NCBI GenBank assembly: GCA_025738555.1
Contig: JAOVFP010000001.1
Coordinates: 2,418,001-2,482,000, forward strand
Reading direction: 5' to 3'
Source of the DNA: Cyathus striatus
Lineage: Eukaryota; Basidiomycota; Agaricomycetes; Agaricales; Nidulariaceae
DNA: 64,000 nucleotides
Below are positions 1-11,246 of the stretch, in pieces (positions within the stretch are counted from its first letter, which is position 1; every line of letters begins with the position of its first letter). The position numbers were made by a program, and so were the translations under genes. Under the pieces are notes generated by a model. That model was not told where the DNA came from, did not search any database, and saw only the letters and a program-made list of their open reading frames with translations.

Positions 1-343
1 TGGGTATCACTATACAAATCATCGCTCAGATGATTACCTTTGTAGAAAGTGGTGTAATCCTGCACCTCAAGATGGTTCTGCACCAAATCTTGTTTACATA
101 GCACAAGATAGAGATGGTGAAAGATATTACAAACGAGCATTCAATACACAAGCCTGTGAACAGCTAAACTCATGGCTTGGTGGATTTGAATCTATAATGA
201 AACGCATGACTCCAAGCAACTTTAATTGGTTCATACATTCTATGATCTTTCATCATACTCAACATGTAATAAAATGGCAGAACAGCCAAAATTTTAGCAT
301 TATTAGTGAAGATCTAGAACTTGATGATGGTACTGAAATATAA
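1..343 (+). pseudogene. KDZ-type transposase C-terminal fragment, cut by window start
   Basis: The first 343 bases read in frame as the last ~113 codons of the KDZ-associated protein, from the Trp/Gly-Tyr-His-Tyr motif through the cysteine-rich RKWCNPAP segment and the predicted catalytic Glu of ACEQLNSW to a TAA stop at 341-343. The sequence matches the C-terminus of the X1 gene, lying in inverted orientation at 2006-2348, with no difference found on inspection. Everything upstream is outside the window, so it may be the tail of a full copy or only a duplicated fragment. No start or promoter is visible. Confidence 0.8.
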
Positions 344-747
344 TTTCTATGTAATATTTTTATATATGGTGTGAAACATGTAATAGGTAATAGTAATATT
401 AATGATTATAGTAATAATGCCCCTAAGTGTAATAATAATGGAAGTACTTAGCCACATCATGTTGGCATGACAACCAAGTGGTAATAGAGATGTGGTAGGG
501 AGATAATAGATTGCTGTTATCAATGCTGAGATGTGTGGGAAAATGTGTATGAGAATTAATTGAGACCCTATAAAACACCTACATTTCTTGTTAAGTCCAC
601 CTGGAATTCACCTGGAGTCCTGATCCCTTATATTATTATTATACTCAAAACAAATGCTAATACACCTAATTTCTTGTGAAGTCCACCTAGAGTCCACCTG
701 GAGTCCTGAACCCTTACTTAAGAACACACCTAAGATATCAGAACCCA

Positions 748-1376
748 TATACACAGTGTCTCACTGTATCCCTTTGCTGCTTCTACAACCAAATTCTCTC
801 AGAACAGTTCATTTATTTCCTCATTGTCCCTTGTCAGCTATGCGTAGATAATTGTTACTACTTTTATCATAGTCACTGTATTTAGCTTAGTGGAAATATA
901 GAGTCATAGGTGTTTATTGGTAATTTATTGTGAGATAAGTCCACCTAATTCCAAGCTATTCCCTCTTTATATGCAATTTATATTGTAAGAACCTACCTAA
1001 AATTTGCTTAATGCTATGATATAAGTGGGATGGTGTGATTAAACTATATTAATTCACAATTTAAATCACCTAAGTTCATGCTAATCACCCCTTACTTCAA
1101 TCTTTTTAGTCAAGATAAGTATGGGACCTCAGCTTATTTGCATAAAATAACTAATAATGCTTTTTCTGATTAAATTTACCTTAAACCAAGCTTTTTTAGA
1201 CCTTAATAGTCTAAATTTGTAATATGGGCATTTCCTGATGACTTCCTTGGACACGCGAATGATTCATATGAGAACGTATGACTACTCTTGGTTATCGTGT
1301 TGACTCCTCGGCCTCTCTCAACTACTCATCCGTGCTAAATTTTTATATTGAATTCTGCCGTATTCATCATCTAGAC
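748..1376. other. AT-rich spacer between the inverted arms, no gene seen
   Basis: This AT-rich stretch lies between the truncated left arm and the left end of X1. Short open frames occur, but none has a recognisable motif or plausible splice structure. No tRNA or transposon terminus was found. Confidence 0.5.
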
Positions 1377-1600
1377 CAGTACTTTACACTCCCCCCCCCA
1401 CTCTGGCCGGACTCCAGGTGGACCCAATATAGTCCGGATATTCCGGATGGACTCCAGCTTGTTCAGCTGGAGTCTGGGTGGAGTCCTGGTGCAATGAATA
1501 TTGTCCGGATGGAGTCCTGATGGAATGGATATTGTCCTGGTGGCATCCTGTTGGAATATACGGAGTCCTGATGGAGTCCTGATGGAGTCTGTATTTTCCA
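1377..1600. repeat. X1 terminus and subterminal GGAGTCC-type repeats (gene 3' side)
   Basis: Just inside the C9 tract is a run of degenerate repeats built on GGAGTCCTGATGGAGTCC and GTCCGGAT. Their counterpart in X2 is 20530-20785. Their position directly inside the terminal inverted repeat fits transposase-binding subterminal repeats, which is inference. Confidence 0.7.
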
Positions 1601-2005
1601 CTGGGTTCTGATATCTTAGGTGTGTTCTTAAGTAAGGGTTCAGGACTCCAGGTGGACTCTAGGTGGACTTCACAAGAAATTAGGTGTATTAGCATTTGTT
1701 TTGAGTATAATAATAATATAAGGGATCAGGACTCCAGGTGAATTCCAGGTGGACTTAACAAGAAATGTAGGTGTTTTATAGGGTCTCAATTAATTCTCAT
1801 ACACATTTTCCCACACATCTCAGCATTGATAACAGCAATCTATTATCTCCCTACCACATCTCTATTACCACTTGGTTGTCATGCCAACATGATGTGGCTA
1901 AGTACTTCCATTATTATTACACTTAGGGGCATTATTACTATAATCATTAATATTACTATTACCTATTACATGTTTCACACCATATATAAAAATATTACAT
2001 AGAAA

Positions 2006-5000
2006 TTATATTTCAGTACCATCATCAAGTTCTAGATCTTCACTAATAATGCTAAAATTTTGGCTGTTCTGCCATTTTATTACATGTTGAGTATGATGAA
2101 AGATCATAGAATGTATGAACCAATTAAAGTTGCTTGGAGTCATGCGTTTCATTATAGATTCAAATCCACCAAGCCATGAGTTTAGCTGTTCACAGGCTTG
2201 TGTATTGAATGCTCGTTTGTAATATCTTTCACCATCTCTATCTTGTGCTATGTAAACAAGATTTGGTGCAGAACCATCTTGAGGTGCAGGATTACACCAC
2301 TTTCTACAAAGGTAATCATCTGAGCGATGATTTGTATAGTGATACCCATCCACTACAAAGCGGCTACCTTTAAACCAATATACCCAACTTCCATTTGCAA
2401 CTGCTGTTCTAAGAACCTTACATGCCTTATCAATACATATATAATCTGGTCTTGATTCTTCATTAGGAAAAACATCTTCCAAGAACTTAAGTATATTGGT
2501 TGCTGACTCTGACTTCACAAACTTTGTCCATGCAATTACAGCACCACATGGAGCACATATTGTCTCTACACAATAATAGCGAGAGGCACTAAAATAATGT
2601 TTTTTGTTTGAAATTTCATTATCTGACTCATCGTGAGGCTGCTGAGCACATCTTCTTCTGGTTTTATTCCAAGGTAGATTTTCAGCTGGTTTACGAAGCA
2701 TTCTTCATGCACCATTTAAGTAGTCTGAACTATGTTCTAAGTTATATTTACACCACATTTCCTGGTGCTCATTGCAAGCTTGTGTATTATTTATCTTTTG
2801 ATTTGGACAGTCACGAACACGACATCTTGCTCCAAATTCCTGGTTATGAACATCACAAAATACACCTCCTCTATGGTTTACAAGTGTATTGGAACAATTG
2901 TCATATGCACAGTGCTTAAAATATATATTAGTATAATATTACTTATATTTAGTTGTGCATTACCTGTGGTCCCATAACAATCCCATCAATTACTACCATT
3001 GTAACTGTTGCACTCTCATGTGGTGGTGAGTCTTGAGTTTCTCTGTAAGGCTGTGTACACTCTGAGCAACTGTGACCATGTGATGCATGTATATTTCCAT
3101 TTTCACCCAACTTTGCAAATGCTTCTTCTGTTAATCCAGTAATTGAAAGTCCATCAAGACCAATAAAATTAACATCAGATGCTGTAGCAACCATGCATAT
3201 TGATTCATGTATAAAAGCCTGCCAGACTTGTCTGCGACTTATTTCCTTTCCATTTCCAAAACTATTGTTCCAATATTTGGTATAGGCTGCAGCAGATGCA
3301 TGAAAACTATAAATACCATTCAGAACACTTTGGGAAAATGCTCTATCTACCCATAGATTTTGTCCTACTTTCAAATATTTAGCAGAGTTTAAATGAACCT
3401 TGTAATATCCCTGTGTTTCATCATGGGCACGTTCATGCTCTGCAGAATATAATGTTTTACATATTTTACAAACACCTGATACCACATAAGCATATTCAGA
3501 TATTTTTGAGCCTTTAATTAATGTTGCTGTAGGTATATCTCTAATTTTAGTATGCACACATAATGCCCATCCTTTACAACTCAGTGTCTCACACTCTGCA
3601 GTTATAGGACATATTATATGAACAGGATCAATACTGGCATGTGATACAGGTTTCAGTTGTCCTTCAAAAACTTTTCTCTCCTTGTTGAAGGGATACAACT
3701 TCAGAAGCCTTGCCATTTTGTCTAGTTTAAGGCTCAACAAAATAGATCTACCCTTTTCAGTTGTGTACTCAGTAATTTCATCATCTTCAAAGAGATCATC
3801 TGAGTCCTTGCCAATTTTTTCCTGGATAGCTCTAGCAAGTAACCTAATCCATGCTGTTGCATCAACATTTTTTTCTCCCTTTAACTTTGCATTCTGCTGT
3901 CTTGCATGCAGACTTAAAAGATCAACATTATCAATTATAGAGAACAATATAAGTAATGTGGCAGAAAGTGTGATATTGGAGCCAAAATTTGAGAGAATAA
4001 ATTTACTGAATACATCAAATGGGATGTTAGGAAATAGTTGTTCTTTTGCTGCAATTACTGGTTGAATAAAAATAAATAGAGCCAATATTGCACTTGGAAA
4101 CCATTGAAATAGCCAGATTATTAATAGCCAGAATAAAATATGTTGAGTATTTTCTGGCATTAATATAGCCCATATCCAGGTTATACACCACAGATATATC
4201 TTAAAAGTTGCAGCCCAACTGAAAATTTACATTGTAAACTATTACAATTTGATTTCAATATACTTACTTTCGCTTAGACTTCTCCTTTCTCTCACTAGTA
4301 CCCTCATCTTTATCTCCCTTCTCCTCCTTGCTCTTACTCTTACCCTTTCCCTTCCTTTTCTCCACCTTTTCCTTCAGCCACTTTTTCAAGTCCAAAAATG
4401 TATAGTGGTCACTTTCAAAGCCCCAAAGATCCAAGTCAGTTGGACTCTCCTCATCTCCAGCTAACCATGCATGCATTGCTGGGAAATTTGCAATCTTGTC
4501 AAAATTTGAGTAGTTATCGTACCAGGCTGAGGATGAAACAAAAACTGAAATAATTTCCTTTTTAGTTGCTTTTGCAACTGGCCAAGTCCTGTTCTTGTCC
4601 ATCACATTATGCTCAGAAACTGCCTTTATACAGGCAGTATATTTCTGGTAAGCAACTTGAAGTCCAGGTGCAGTATTCTCAAGAATATTCTGGGGAATCT
4701 TTAGAACAGCTATAAGCTCCTCAGTACGTTGCTCTGAGATCCCACCCCTTTGAGCCACAGAAGGGGTGTGAGAGTGAGACACAACACGAGAACTAGCTGC
4801 TGAGCTTCCAGCTGATGACTGAATATAACTTATCTCATTATTGACAGGAGGGGTTGCATTTGGCTTAAATCCAGACTATAAAATAACACAGCATAAGTAA
4901 ATTTTACAAGAATAAGAGAATGAAATATGTAGTTACACTCAGTACTGGCAGGATAAATTCACCATCAATCTTGAGCCAGTTGACTTCCTCATCTTCCATA

Positions 5001-6586
5001 ATGGCAGTTTCAAAACTTCCCAGAAGATTCCAGGCTTTGCTTTCATAAACAAATAGACAGCGATCGGCAGTTTAAATAATATTAGCATTTGAATAAACAA
5101 TAAAAAAAAACATACTAAAGAAATGTTCAGCTTTTGCTTTGAGTTTCTTCAAGATGGGTGTGATGGTTAAAGTATAATTGTGCTTGAATGAAAATGATGC
5201 CACTCCAGGTACCATAATGGTACTTGGCTCTGCATCAGATACATACAGCCAGACTCGTCCCTTGACTGAACCAATGGTAGCACTTTCAACAGCACTGCTG
5301 AAGTCAGCAGCATTCAGGCAATTCCCGAATGCATTTCCTCTTATAATACCACCTACTTAGAGTTAGTATAGTATATAGTTATACAAAAGATAGATTTACC
5401 TTCGCTTCTCGAAGAACCTTTGGGGCTAATCATAGCTATGTTCACAGTATCTACTGTACCTGGTTTACTGGTGGTATGAGGTGGACTGACTGGTGGACTA
5501 GTCATGACAATGTCTACCATATAATTGTAAGTTTTGACAATATTTAGAAATGAATAGTGTATACCATCTTTATTCTGACTATTATCATTTCCATCTGCAA
5601 AGAATAATAAATTAATATGAATATAAATATTACTGAATTGTCCATACCTTTATCCTTACTGGTTTGGTCTTCTGTATGCTTTTCATTACTAATATCACTT
5701 CCTTTCAAGATGTTAGTTACAGTAATATGGTTAAGACATTACTGAATTTTTCTTACCTTTGTCCTTACTGGTTTGGTCTTCTGTATACTTTTCATTACTA
5801 ATATCACTCCCTTTCAAGATGTTAGTTATAGTAATATAGGTAAGATATATCACTTACCATCACTGCCATCTGATTCTTCTTTATCACCAACACTCAATTT
5901 GTCACCTGAATTTTCTGAATTTTCTATATTTTCTGCAATATAAGTGTTAGCAAAAATATATATCAGAGCTATCAATTGCAAACCTTTGCTTTTGCTTTCA
6001 TTGTTGGTTTCAGATTCACTGGATTCACTTTCTTCTTCAACTGTGGAGGATGTGAATATTTTGATGCATGTTTTATGATATATTTTCTTACCTTTTTTCA
6101 TGTCTGAATTACGCTTACGAGTAACAGTAAAAGCTGGAGCTGCTGGTTGAGGTACATTAAGGGCTGGACCTCGCTTTGGAGGAGCAATAGGAAGCCCACT
6201 TTCCTCCAGTACCCTTTCAGCACTAAGTATTAAATATATTATCAGTTCATAAATATTGTATAAATATATATAATACATACGCTGTAAGATCAGGAGTGCC
6301 CTCTGCATCTGCAGCAGCCTCCTCAGCTGCTTTCATTTCTGAAGTTTTCCTACAAAATTATTAGTGAGGCAGTGGAAGAAAGATTGAAACCATACCGAGT
6401 TTTTTTGCCTTGTTTGCCCTTCTTTGTTGGTGGCTGAGCTGAGAGATCAGCAGCAGAAGTACCACGCTTGCGAGTCTCACTGCGAGTCTTGCTGTGAGTC
6501 TCATGTGTAGCTGAGAGTGGTACAGATTCAGCAGGAAGAGTACTGGAAGCCTGAGTGGTAGCAGAACGAGTAGAACGACGAGCCAT
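2006..6586 (-). pseudogene. KDZ-associated CxC5/CxC6 transposase-like gene (copy X1), nearly intact
   Basis: Fourteen exons can be joined in one frame (about 1306 codons): 6586-6396, 6349-6281, 6222-6092, 6040-5984, 5932-5858, 5810-5757, 5701-5648, 5594-5565, 5513-5400, 5355-5116, 5070-4937, 4875-4268, 4218-2964 and 2914-2006. The order of parts is a basic Ser/Thr/Lys-rich N-terminus, an acidic region with duplicated mini-exons, a Lys-rich stretch, a strongly hydrophobic segment (about 4200-4050), a CxC5-like zinc cluster, a CxC6-like cluster, and an RNase-H-like core. The predicted catalytic residues are Asp in ICIDKAC (2439-2441), Asp in VVDGYHY (2348-2350) and Glu in ACEQLN (2189-2191). 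Defects are a TGA at 2705-2707 and an intron-10 acceptor that reads AA where X2 has AG (5071-5072). The family call rests on the cysteine pattern and D/D/E spacing. The start is the first ATG after the 5' UTR and is shared in position with X2. Confidence 0.82.
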
Positions 6587-6704
6587 TGTGTATAGATGTG
6601 TTAGAATGCTTTGAGATGGTGAGATGGTGGTGGTTGAGAAGAAAGAGAAGGGGATTGATGCATACCAATACCTTGGAAGCTGCACAGCACACACATGATC
6701 AAAA

Positions 6705-6722
6705 AACTAAAAATATAAAGCA
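6705..6722 (-). promoter_or_regulatory. Possible TATA region of the X1 gene
   Basis: On the minus strand a CTTTATATTTTTAG stretch lies about 120-135 bases upstream of the modelled ATG at 6586. X2 has the equivalent CCTATAAAAGGC followed by TATATTTTTAATTTTTTG at 14137-14170. A CCAAT-like element (AGCCAATCAAA) lies just upstream. Conservation between the copies supports a core promoter, but the transcription start is not visible. Confidence 0.45.
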
Positions 6723-6829
6723 TTTGATTGGCTAGACTGAACACAGATAAATATATATTATATTTGATTGGCTACAACATGATTACGTAAACTACTTTGG
6801 CCTTCCTCTTCCCTGAAACACAGCCTCGA

Positions 6830-7620
6830 GAACACAGCCTCGAGGCAAGACAGCGCAGGGGAAGGAGGTGAGGGGTGGAGATGAGGGGGTGGAGACGGCA
6901 CAGGGGGAGGAGGCAAGGGGTAGAGATGAAGGGGAGGAGACAGCACAGGAGGGAACAAAGGGGAGGAGACAACACCTGTGCTCGTCACTTTCAAGACGGC
7001 ACAGGGGGAAGCGGCAAGGGGAGGAGACGGCGCAGGGGTAAGAGGGAGGGAGAGGAGGCGAGGGGGAGGAGATGATGCCTGAGCTTGTCACTTGCAAGAT
7101 GGCACAGGGGGAAGCGGCAAGGGGAGGAGACGGCACAGGGGGAAGAGGGAGGGAGAGGAGGCGAGGGGGAGGAGATGATGCCTGAGCTCGTCACTTGCGA
7201 GACGGCGCAGGGGGATGAGGCATGGGGGAGGAGATGAGGCCTGCGCAGGGGGAGGAGGTGTGGGGGAGGAGACGACACCTGCGCTCATCATTTGTGAGAT
7301 GGTGCAGGGGTAGGAGGCGTGGGGGAGGAGACGACACCTGCGCTCGTCAGTTGTGAGACAGCGCAGGGGTAGGAGGTGTTGGGGAGGAGACGACACCTGC
7401 ACTCGTCAGTTGCGAGATGGTGCAGGGGGAGGAGGCGTGGGGGAGGAGACGACGCCTGCGCTCATCATTTGCGAGACGGCGCAGGGGGACGAGGCGTGGG
7501 GGAGGAGACGATGCCTGCGCTCGTCATTTGCGAGACGGCACAGGGGGAGGGGGCGGGGCAGTGGAGACAACGCATGTGCTTGTCATCTGCAAAACAGCGC
7601 AGCAGGGGGAGAAGATGGGA
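6830..7620. repeat. 59-bp G-rich tandem iteron array with CTCGTCATTTGCGAG core (X1)
   Basis: A purine-rich array lies upstream of the KDZ gene. In the regular part (about 7200-7560) the CACCTGCGCTC motif recurs at 7276, 7335 and 7394, giving a 59-bp period. Each unit contains the imperfect palindrome CTCGTCATTTGCGAG in a GGGGGAGGAG context. X2 carries the same core in the C-rich orientation at 13020-13900. Long open frames across it are a by-product of the repeat and are not genes. Confidence 0.8.
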
Positions 7621-8031
7621 CAAAAAGATAAGAAAACTCATCTGTTAGTCCTGTATGCGTTCTCACACACACGACCATTCACAGAGCTCCCTGCCAACCA
7701 CCTATTATCGATCTTGTAATCGATTCGTTGCCTGCCAAAACAGATAGTTTGAGGCGACAATGTGGGACCGTAGAGTGGGCTTGAGGCGATGACGTGGGAC
7801 CACGAGTGAGCTTGAGGCGACAACGAAATGGGAATATTGAGGCTGGCGCTAGGTGACAAAGAGGGAATTGTGAGGTGGGCTTGAGGTGACGACGTGGGAG
7901 CTTGAGTCGTTGATGTGGGAGGGTGAGGCACTGACGTGGGAGAGAAAAAAAAGCGCTTGGGAAAAAACGTACCATATGAGGAAAGTGTGATATCACTGGT
8001 GGTTATGTAGCATAGTGAAAAAGGATATTAT

Positions 8032-8118
8032 AAGGCCGCTTGGTGTAGTGGTATATCATTCGCTCTATTAGCTCACGTGATCTCTATGTACTCCGAGGGT
8101 TCAATTCTTGCCAGACGC
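8032..8118 (+). ncRNA. tRNA-like pol III module in X1
   Basis: The segment has a box A match (TGGTGTAGTGGTATATCA, about 8039-8056) and a box B/T-loop match (GAGGGTTCAATTC, about 8097-8109), spaced as in a tRNA gene. A 3' end like a tRNA-Gly/Asp acceptor (CCAGACGCA) and a T5 tract follow. The 5' acceptor strand does not pair well with the 3' strand, so it is more likely tRNA-derived than a working tRNA. The same module occupies the same place, also pointing away from the KDZ gene, in X2, V1 and V2. Pol III transcription is an inference. Confidence 0.6.
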
Positions 8119-8214
8119 AAAATTTTTATTCTATATTAATAACATACAACTAGTAATACGTAACTGAGCTGGTACATTAGTAAAGTAAATGTAATGTGGT
8201 TTCACCATAGGTCC

Positions 8215-8509
8215 AACTGGAGTCTGGGTGGGTTCCGAAAGGATTTGGTCCGCCGGAATTCCTGCTGAACTGGCCGGACTCCCACTTACCAATGGATTCC
8301 AGCTGGAGTCCTGGTGGACTCCAGGTGTACTTGAACTGGACCAGATTCAAAAAAATTGGCTGGATTTACAGCTAAAACGAGTCCAGCAGGAGTCCACCCG
8401 GAATCCATGGACTATCCGGAAAATCCTTAGAGTCCATCCGGATAGTCCGTGGATTCCATGGAGTCCACCTGGAGTCCGGCCGGAATGGGGGGGGGAGTGT
8501 AAAGACCTC
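8215..8509. repeat. X1 terminus and subterminal GGAGTCC repeats (gene 5' side)
   Basis: Degenerate copies of GGAGTCCACCTGGAGTCC, GGAATCCATGG and TCCGGATAGTCCG fill the 290 bases before the G9 tract and the AGTGTAAAGACCTC end. X2 has the equivalent at 12060-12360. Several copies are inverted relative to each other, so this segment can fold. Confidence 0.7.
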
Positions 8510-9460
8510 CAGATAATGTATAAACTAGTATAAAGGAAGTAAACTATAGATTTCAAAACCTTTCAAATGCGAAATTAATCAGTTCAAATACTGTTCAGAT
8601 TCATTCTATTTCCAATGTACTACACTCCTAGAGTGGAAGGAACCTAGGATTTCTCCTGGGGTGCTTGCCTTTCCTCCTCATTCCTGCCCTCCTTATATAC
8701 TATTTTACAAATAAAGCTGTACACCACCCATATATGGAATAGAACTACTCTAGAATACTCTAAATGATGACATAATGTTGTTTCCAACATATTGACCATG
8801 TGGGAGCAACAATACATGTGGAATTCCATGTGGTAGATTAAAACGACAGGATATTCTCGGAGTACCAAGTACAAAGTCACATGACTTTCTCTGGGCTATG
8901 CATAACCGCAATAACTGGTTTAGAGATAACAGTTCTAACGCCTCGCATTTGATCATGTGACAGGAACACAGAATGTGTTCCTTAGCTAAGTTTCAATCAA
9001 GTACTGGATGCATGTACATAGTCTTTTGGACTCTAGTAATTAGATAACACACATCTGGTTGTATTTCCTTTAGTATATATCAATTAGATATTTCTGCTGG
9101 CAGTGCAGGACTCAACCCCAGCCCCCACACACCCCACCCCCTTAGTAATGGATTCAAAATAGAACACTTTGATTGGCAACTCAGGACTCACCCCAACCCT
9201 TGTACTTGTGATGTGCATTACTAATACTGAGTTCTAATATTATATGACAAATAAAGAGATTTAACCATTAAATATTTTAAGGTGTATCACAGATAATGCT
9301 GCAGTACCAATTACTTAAACCGAAGACATGATGGATTTATATGAAATGATGAACCTGCTTCAGAAATATCCAGCCAACCACATGTTCTGAGTATGTTATC
9401 AAGGTGTGCTTCAAAACAAGGCAACTTAACAAAATAAACTTCAAGGGTGTGATATCTTTG
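8510..9460. other. AT-rich interval, nothing recognised
   Basis: Between X1 and element Z1 I see no gene, RNA or transposon terminus. A short C/A-rich tract occurs near 9110-9140. Confidence 0.5.
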
Positions 9461-9468
9461 GAAAAATG

Positions 9469-11238
9469 GAGCTCTTTACACTTAGCCAGGTGTTCTGTAC
9501 AGATCTGTGTGGAATCTGCACAGATTTTTTTCTTTTTGGCAGAGGTTTTTTTGGGTCTGCAGATTCTGCACAGACTCTGCACAGAATCAAAAATTCCATG
9601 CAGATTACACAGAATTCCACATTACAGACCTGAAAAATTCTGTACAGATTTGTACAGAATCTTATTATACTTATTTCCTTATGGACAATTAGTATAGAGA
9701 ATTGTGTGATACTAAGCATTGAGTGTGAAACTCTGCATTAAGCATGACACTAAGGGTTAAGTGTGATACTAAGGGTTAAGCATGACACTATGCATTGAGT
9801 GTGACCCTAAGTGTTGAGTGTGATACTAAGGGTTAAGCATGACACTGTGCATTGAGTGTGACACTATGGATTAAGTGTGACACTACAGATTGAGTGTGAC
9901 ACTGTGCATTGAGTGTCACACTAATGGTTAAGTGTGATACTAAGGGTTAAGCATGACACTAAGGATTAAGCATGACACTAAGGTTTAAGCATGACACTAT
10001 GGATTGAGTGTGACACTAAGTGTTGAGTGTGATACTGAGGGTTAAGTGTGACACTGTGCATTGAGTGTGACACTATACATTATATGTGACACTATATGTT
10101 AAGTGTGACACTATGCATTGAGTGTGTTATATCCACATCCAGATACATCATGCTAATGCTACAGAATGTTCCTGTGTGACCTTCCAATACACCTGATCTG
10201 TTCCTGGAACATACCTGCCACAGGTTTACACTTCCTGACATTCCTGGGCAGGAATGTACCTGGAACCTGTCAGGTTTTCTATTGGGTATTCCAGATACAT
10301 GGTTTCTCTTATGATGGCCTCACTGCATCATCATTATATTACCCCTCACTTCCATTCTCACTTATACATTTCATTATGACCTTTGTAGATTAGTTCCTTG
10401 TTCTTCATTCTGAGTGCATCATTTGCACCCCTACTCCACTTTTCCCAGACTTCATTTCCTACTTACTCCTTTGACTTCTACTTAGTATTATACTTCTACA
10501 TTCATATCTACAGGTTCCTACTTAGTATAAGTAGTCTTCAGTATTCATATAAACCTCATACACTTCTTCCTACACTTAAGTTCTGATACCCACTCCTGGT
10601 TCTACTTCAGGTTTCTCTCCCACTGCCTATGTAGTGGCAAAGCCTTCTCTTATACTCTGGAACATTTTCCTTTGTTGTATATCATCTTCCTTGAAATATG
10701 AACCATTCCCTGGGGATATCCAGGTGGTGCAGCACATAAGCTGAAGCCATGGTTCTTTTCTGCACTCCTGCTCTATGTTTCCATACCTGTACTCACTTTG
10801 GGTTTCCGTTACAGTTCTCCCATGCTCTCCAGGTGTCTTCACATTTGTTTCCCAGTAGAAAGGGAATCGGTACATAACAGAATGTGACACTATGCATTGA
10901 GTGTAATACCATATATTACACATGACACTAGGCATTGAGCATGATACTATATATTGAGTGTATTACAGATTTCATGTAGTGTCACACTTGACACCTGTGA
11001 CAAGGCAGCAATGCATAAATCCACACAGAACCCATGTAGAATATGTATGGAATCCATATAGAATAATCACCTCTAATAATAATAATAGCCACTATATAAA
11101 TTCTGTATGGTATCTATACAGGTCTGTATGGGTCTGTATGGATCCATACAGAATTTTCGGATTCCATGTGGATTCTGTATGGATCTGCACAGATCTGTAC
11201 AGATCCATACAGACCTCTTGAGGAAGTGTAAATTACTG
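9469..11238 (+). mobile_element. Z1: non-autonomous TIR element with 8-bp TSD GAAAAATG
   Basis: The element begins GAGCTCTTTACACTTAGCC and ends AGTGTAAATTACTG. It is flanked by perfect GAAAAATG duplications (9461-9468 and 11239-11246). Its ends carry CTGTACAGA-type repeats (9490-9660 and 11110-11215). Its middle is an array of about 20-bp units of the type GTGTGACACTATGCATTGA (about 9700-10120 and 10880-10970). A solo LTR (10125-10879) is nested inside. No coding sequence is recognisable, so it presumably depends on a transposase supplied by another element of the same end type. Confidence 0.88.
10125..10879 (+). mobile_element. Solo LTR (TGTTATATCC...TACATAACA), 755 bp
   Basis: It starts TGTTATATCC and ends GTACATAACA, with 5-bp flanks GAGTG and GAATG (one mismatch). 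A second member is at 47316-48090 with perfect 5-bp duplications. The TG...CA ends and 5-bp target duplication are those of an LTR retrotransposon. No internal region is present, so recombination has left only one LTR. It interrupts the iteron array of Z1. Confidence 0.85.
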
Positions 11239-11246
11239 GAAAAATG

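Larger units (their letters stand above)
1..2348. repeat. Large inverted repeat: arms 1-747 and 1602-2348, spacer about 854 bp
   Basis: Bases 1-747 are the reverse complement of 1602-2348 (position i pairs with 2349-i). The match holds at every place I compared, including both stop codons (341-343 and 2006-2008), and breaks at 748/1601. The right arm is the 3' end of element X1. The left arm is a copy of it that ends abruptly without the X terminus. Because position 1 is still inside the arm, the true arm length is unknown. It could be a recent inverted duplication or an assembly fold-back artefact. Confidence 0.85.
1377..8509 (-). mobile_element. X1: KDZ-type DNA transposon with C-tract termini (~7.1 kb)
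   Basis: The two ends are inverted copies of each other. The left end reads CAGTAC-TTTACACTC9 followed by a GGCCGGACTCCAGGTGGA stretch. The right end, reverse-complemented, reads GAGGTC-TTTACACTC9 followed by the same GGCCGGACTCCAGGTGGA. Inside are subterminal GGAGTCC repeats, one multi-exon KDZ gene on the minus strand (6586-2006), a G-rich 59-bp tandem array (about 6830-7620) and a tRNA-like module (8032-8118). The GAGGTC...TACTG end pattern matches families V, Y and Z. No 8-bp target duplication is visible: flanks are ATCTAGAC and CAGATAAT. One end may therefore have been rearranged, consistent with the adjoining inverted repeat. Confidence 0.8.

Noticed and set aside
6758..7650. Proline-, arginine- and glycine-rich open frames in the iteron array (and 12500-13900, 26460-27080, 46200-47150)
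   Set aside because: Overlapping open frames on both strands reflect the C/T-rich repeat, not protein coding.
8032..8118. Functional tRNA gene
   Set aside because: Boxes A and B are good, but the acceptor stem does not pair and no clear anticodon loop can be drawn; kept as tRNA-like only.
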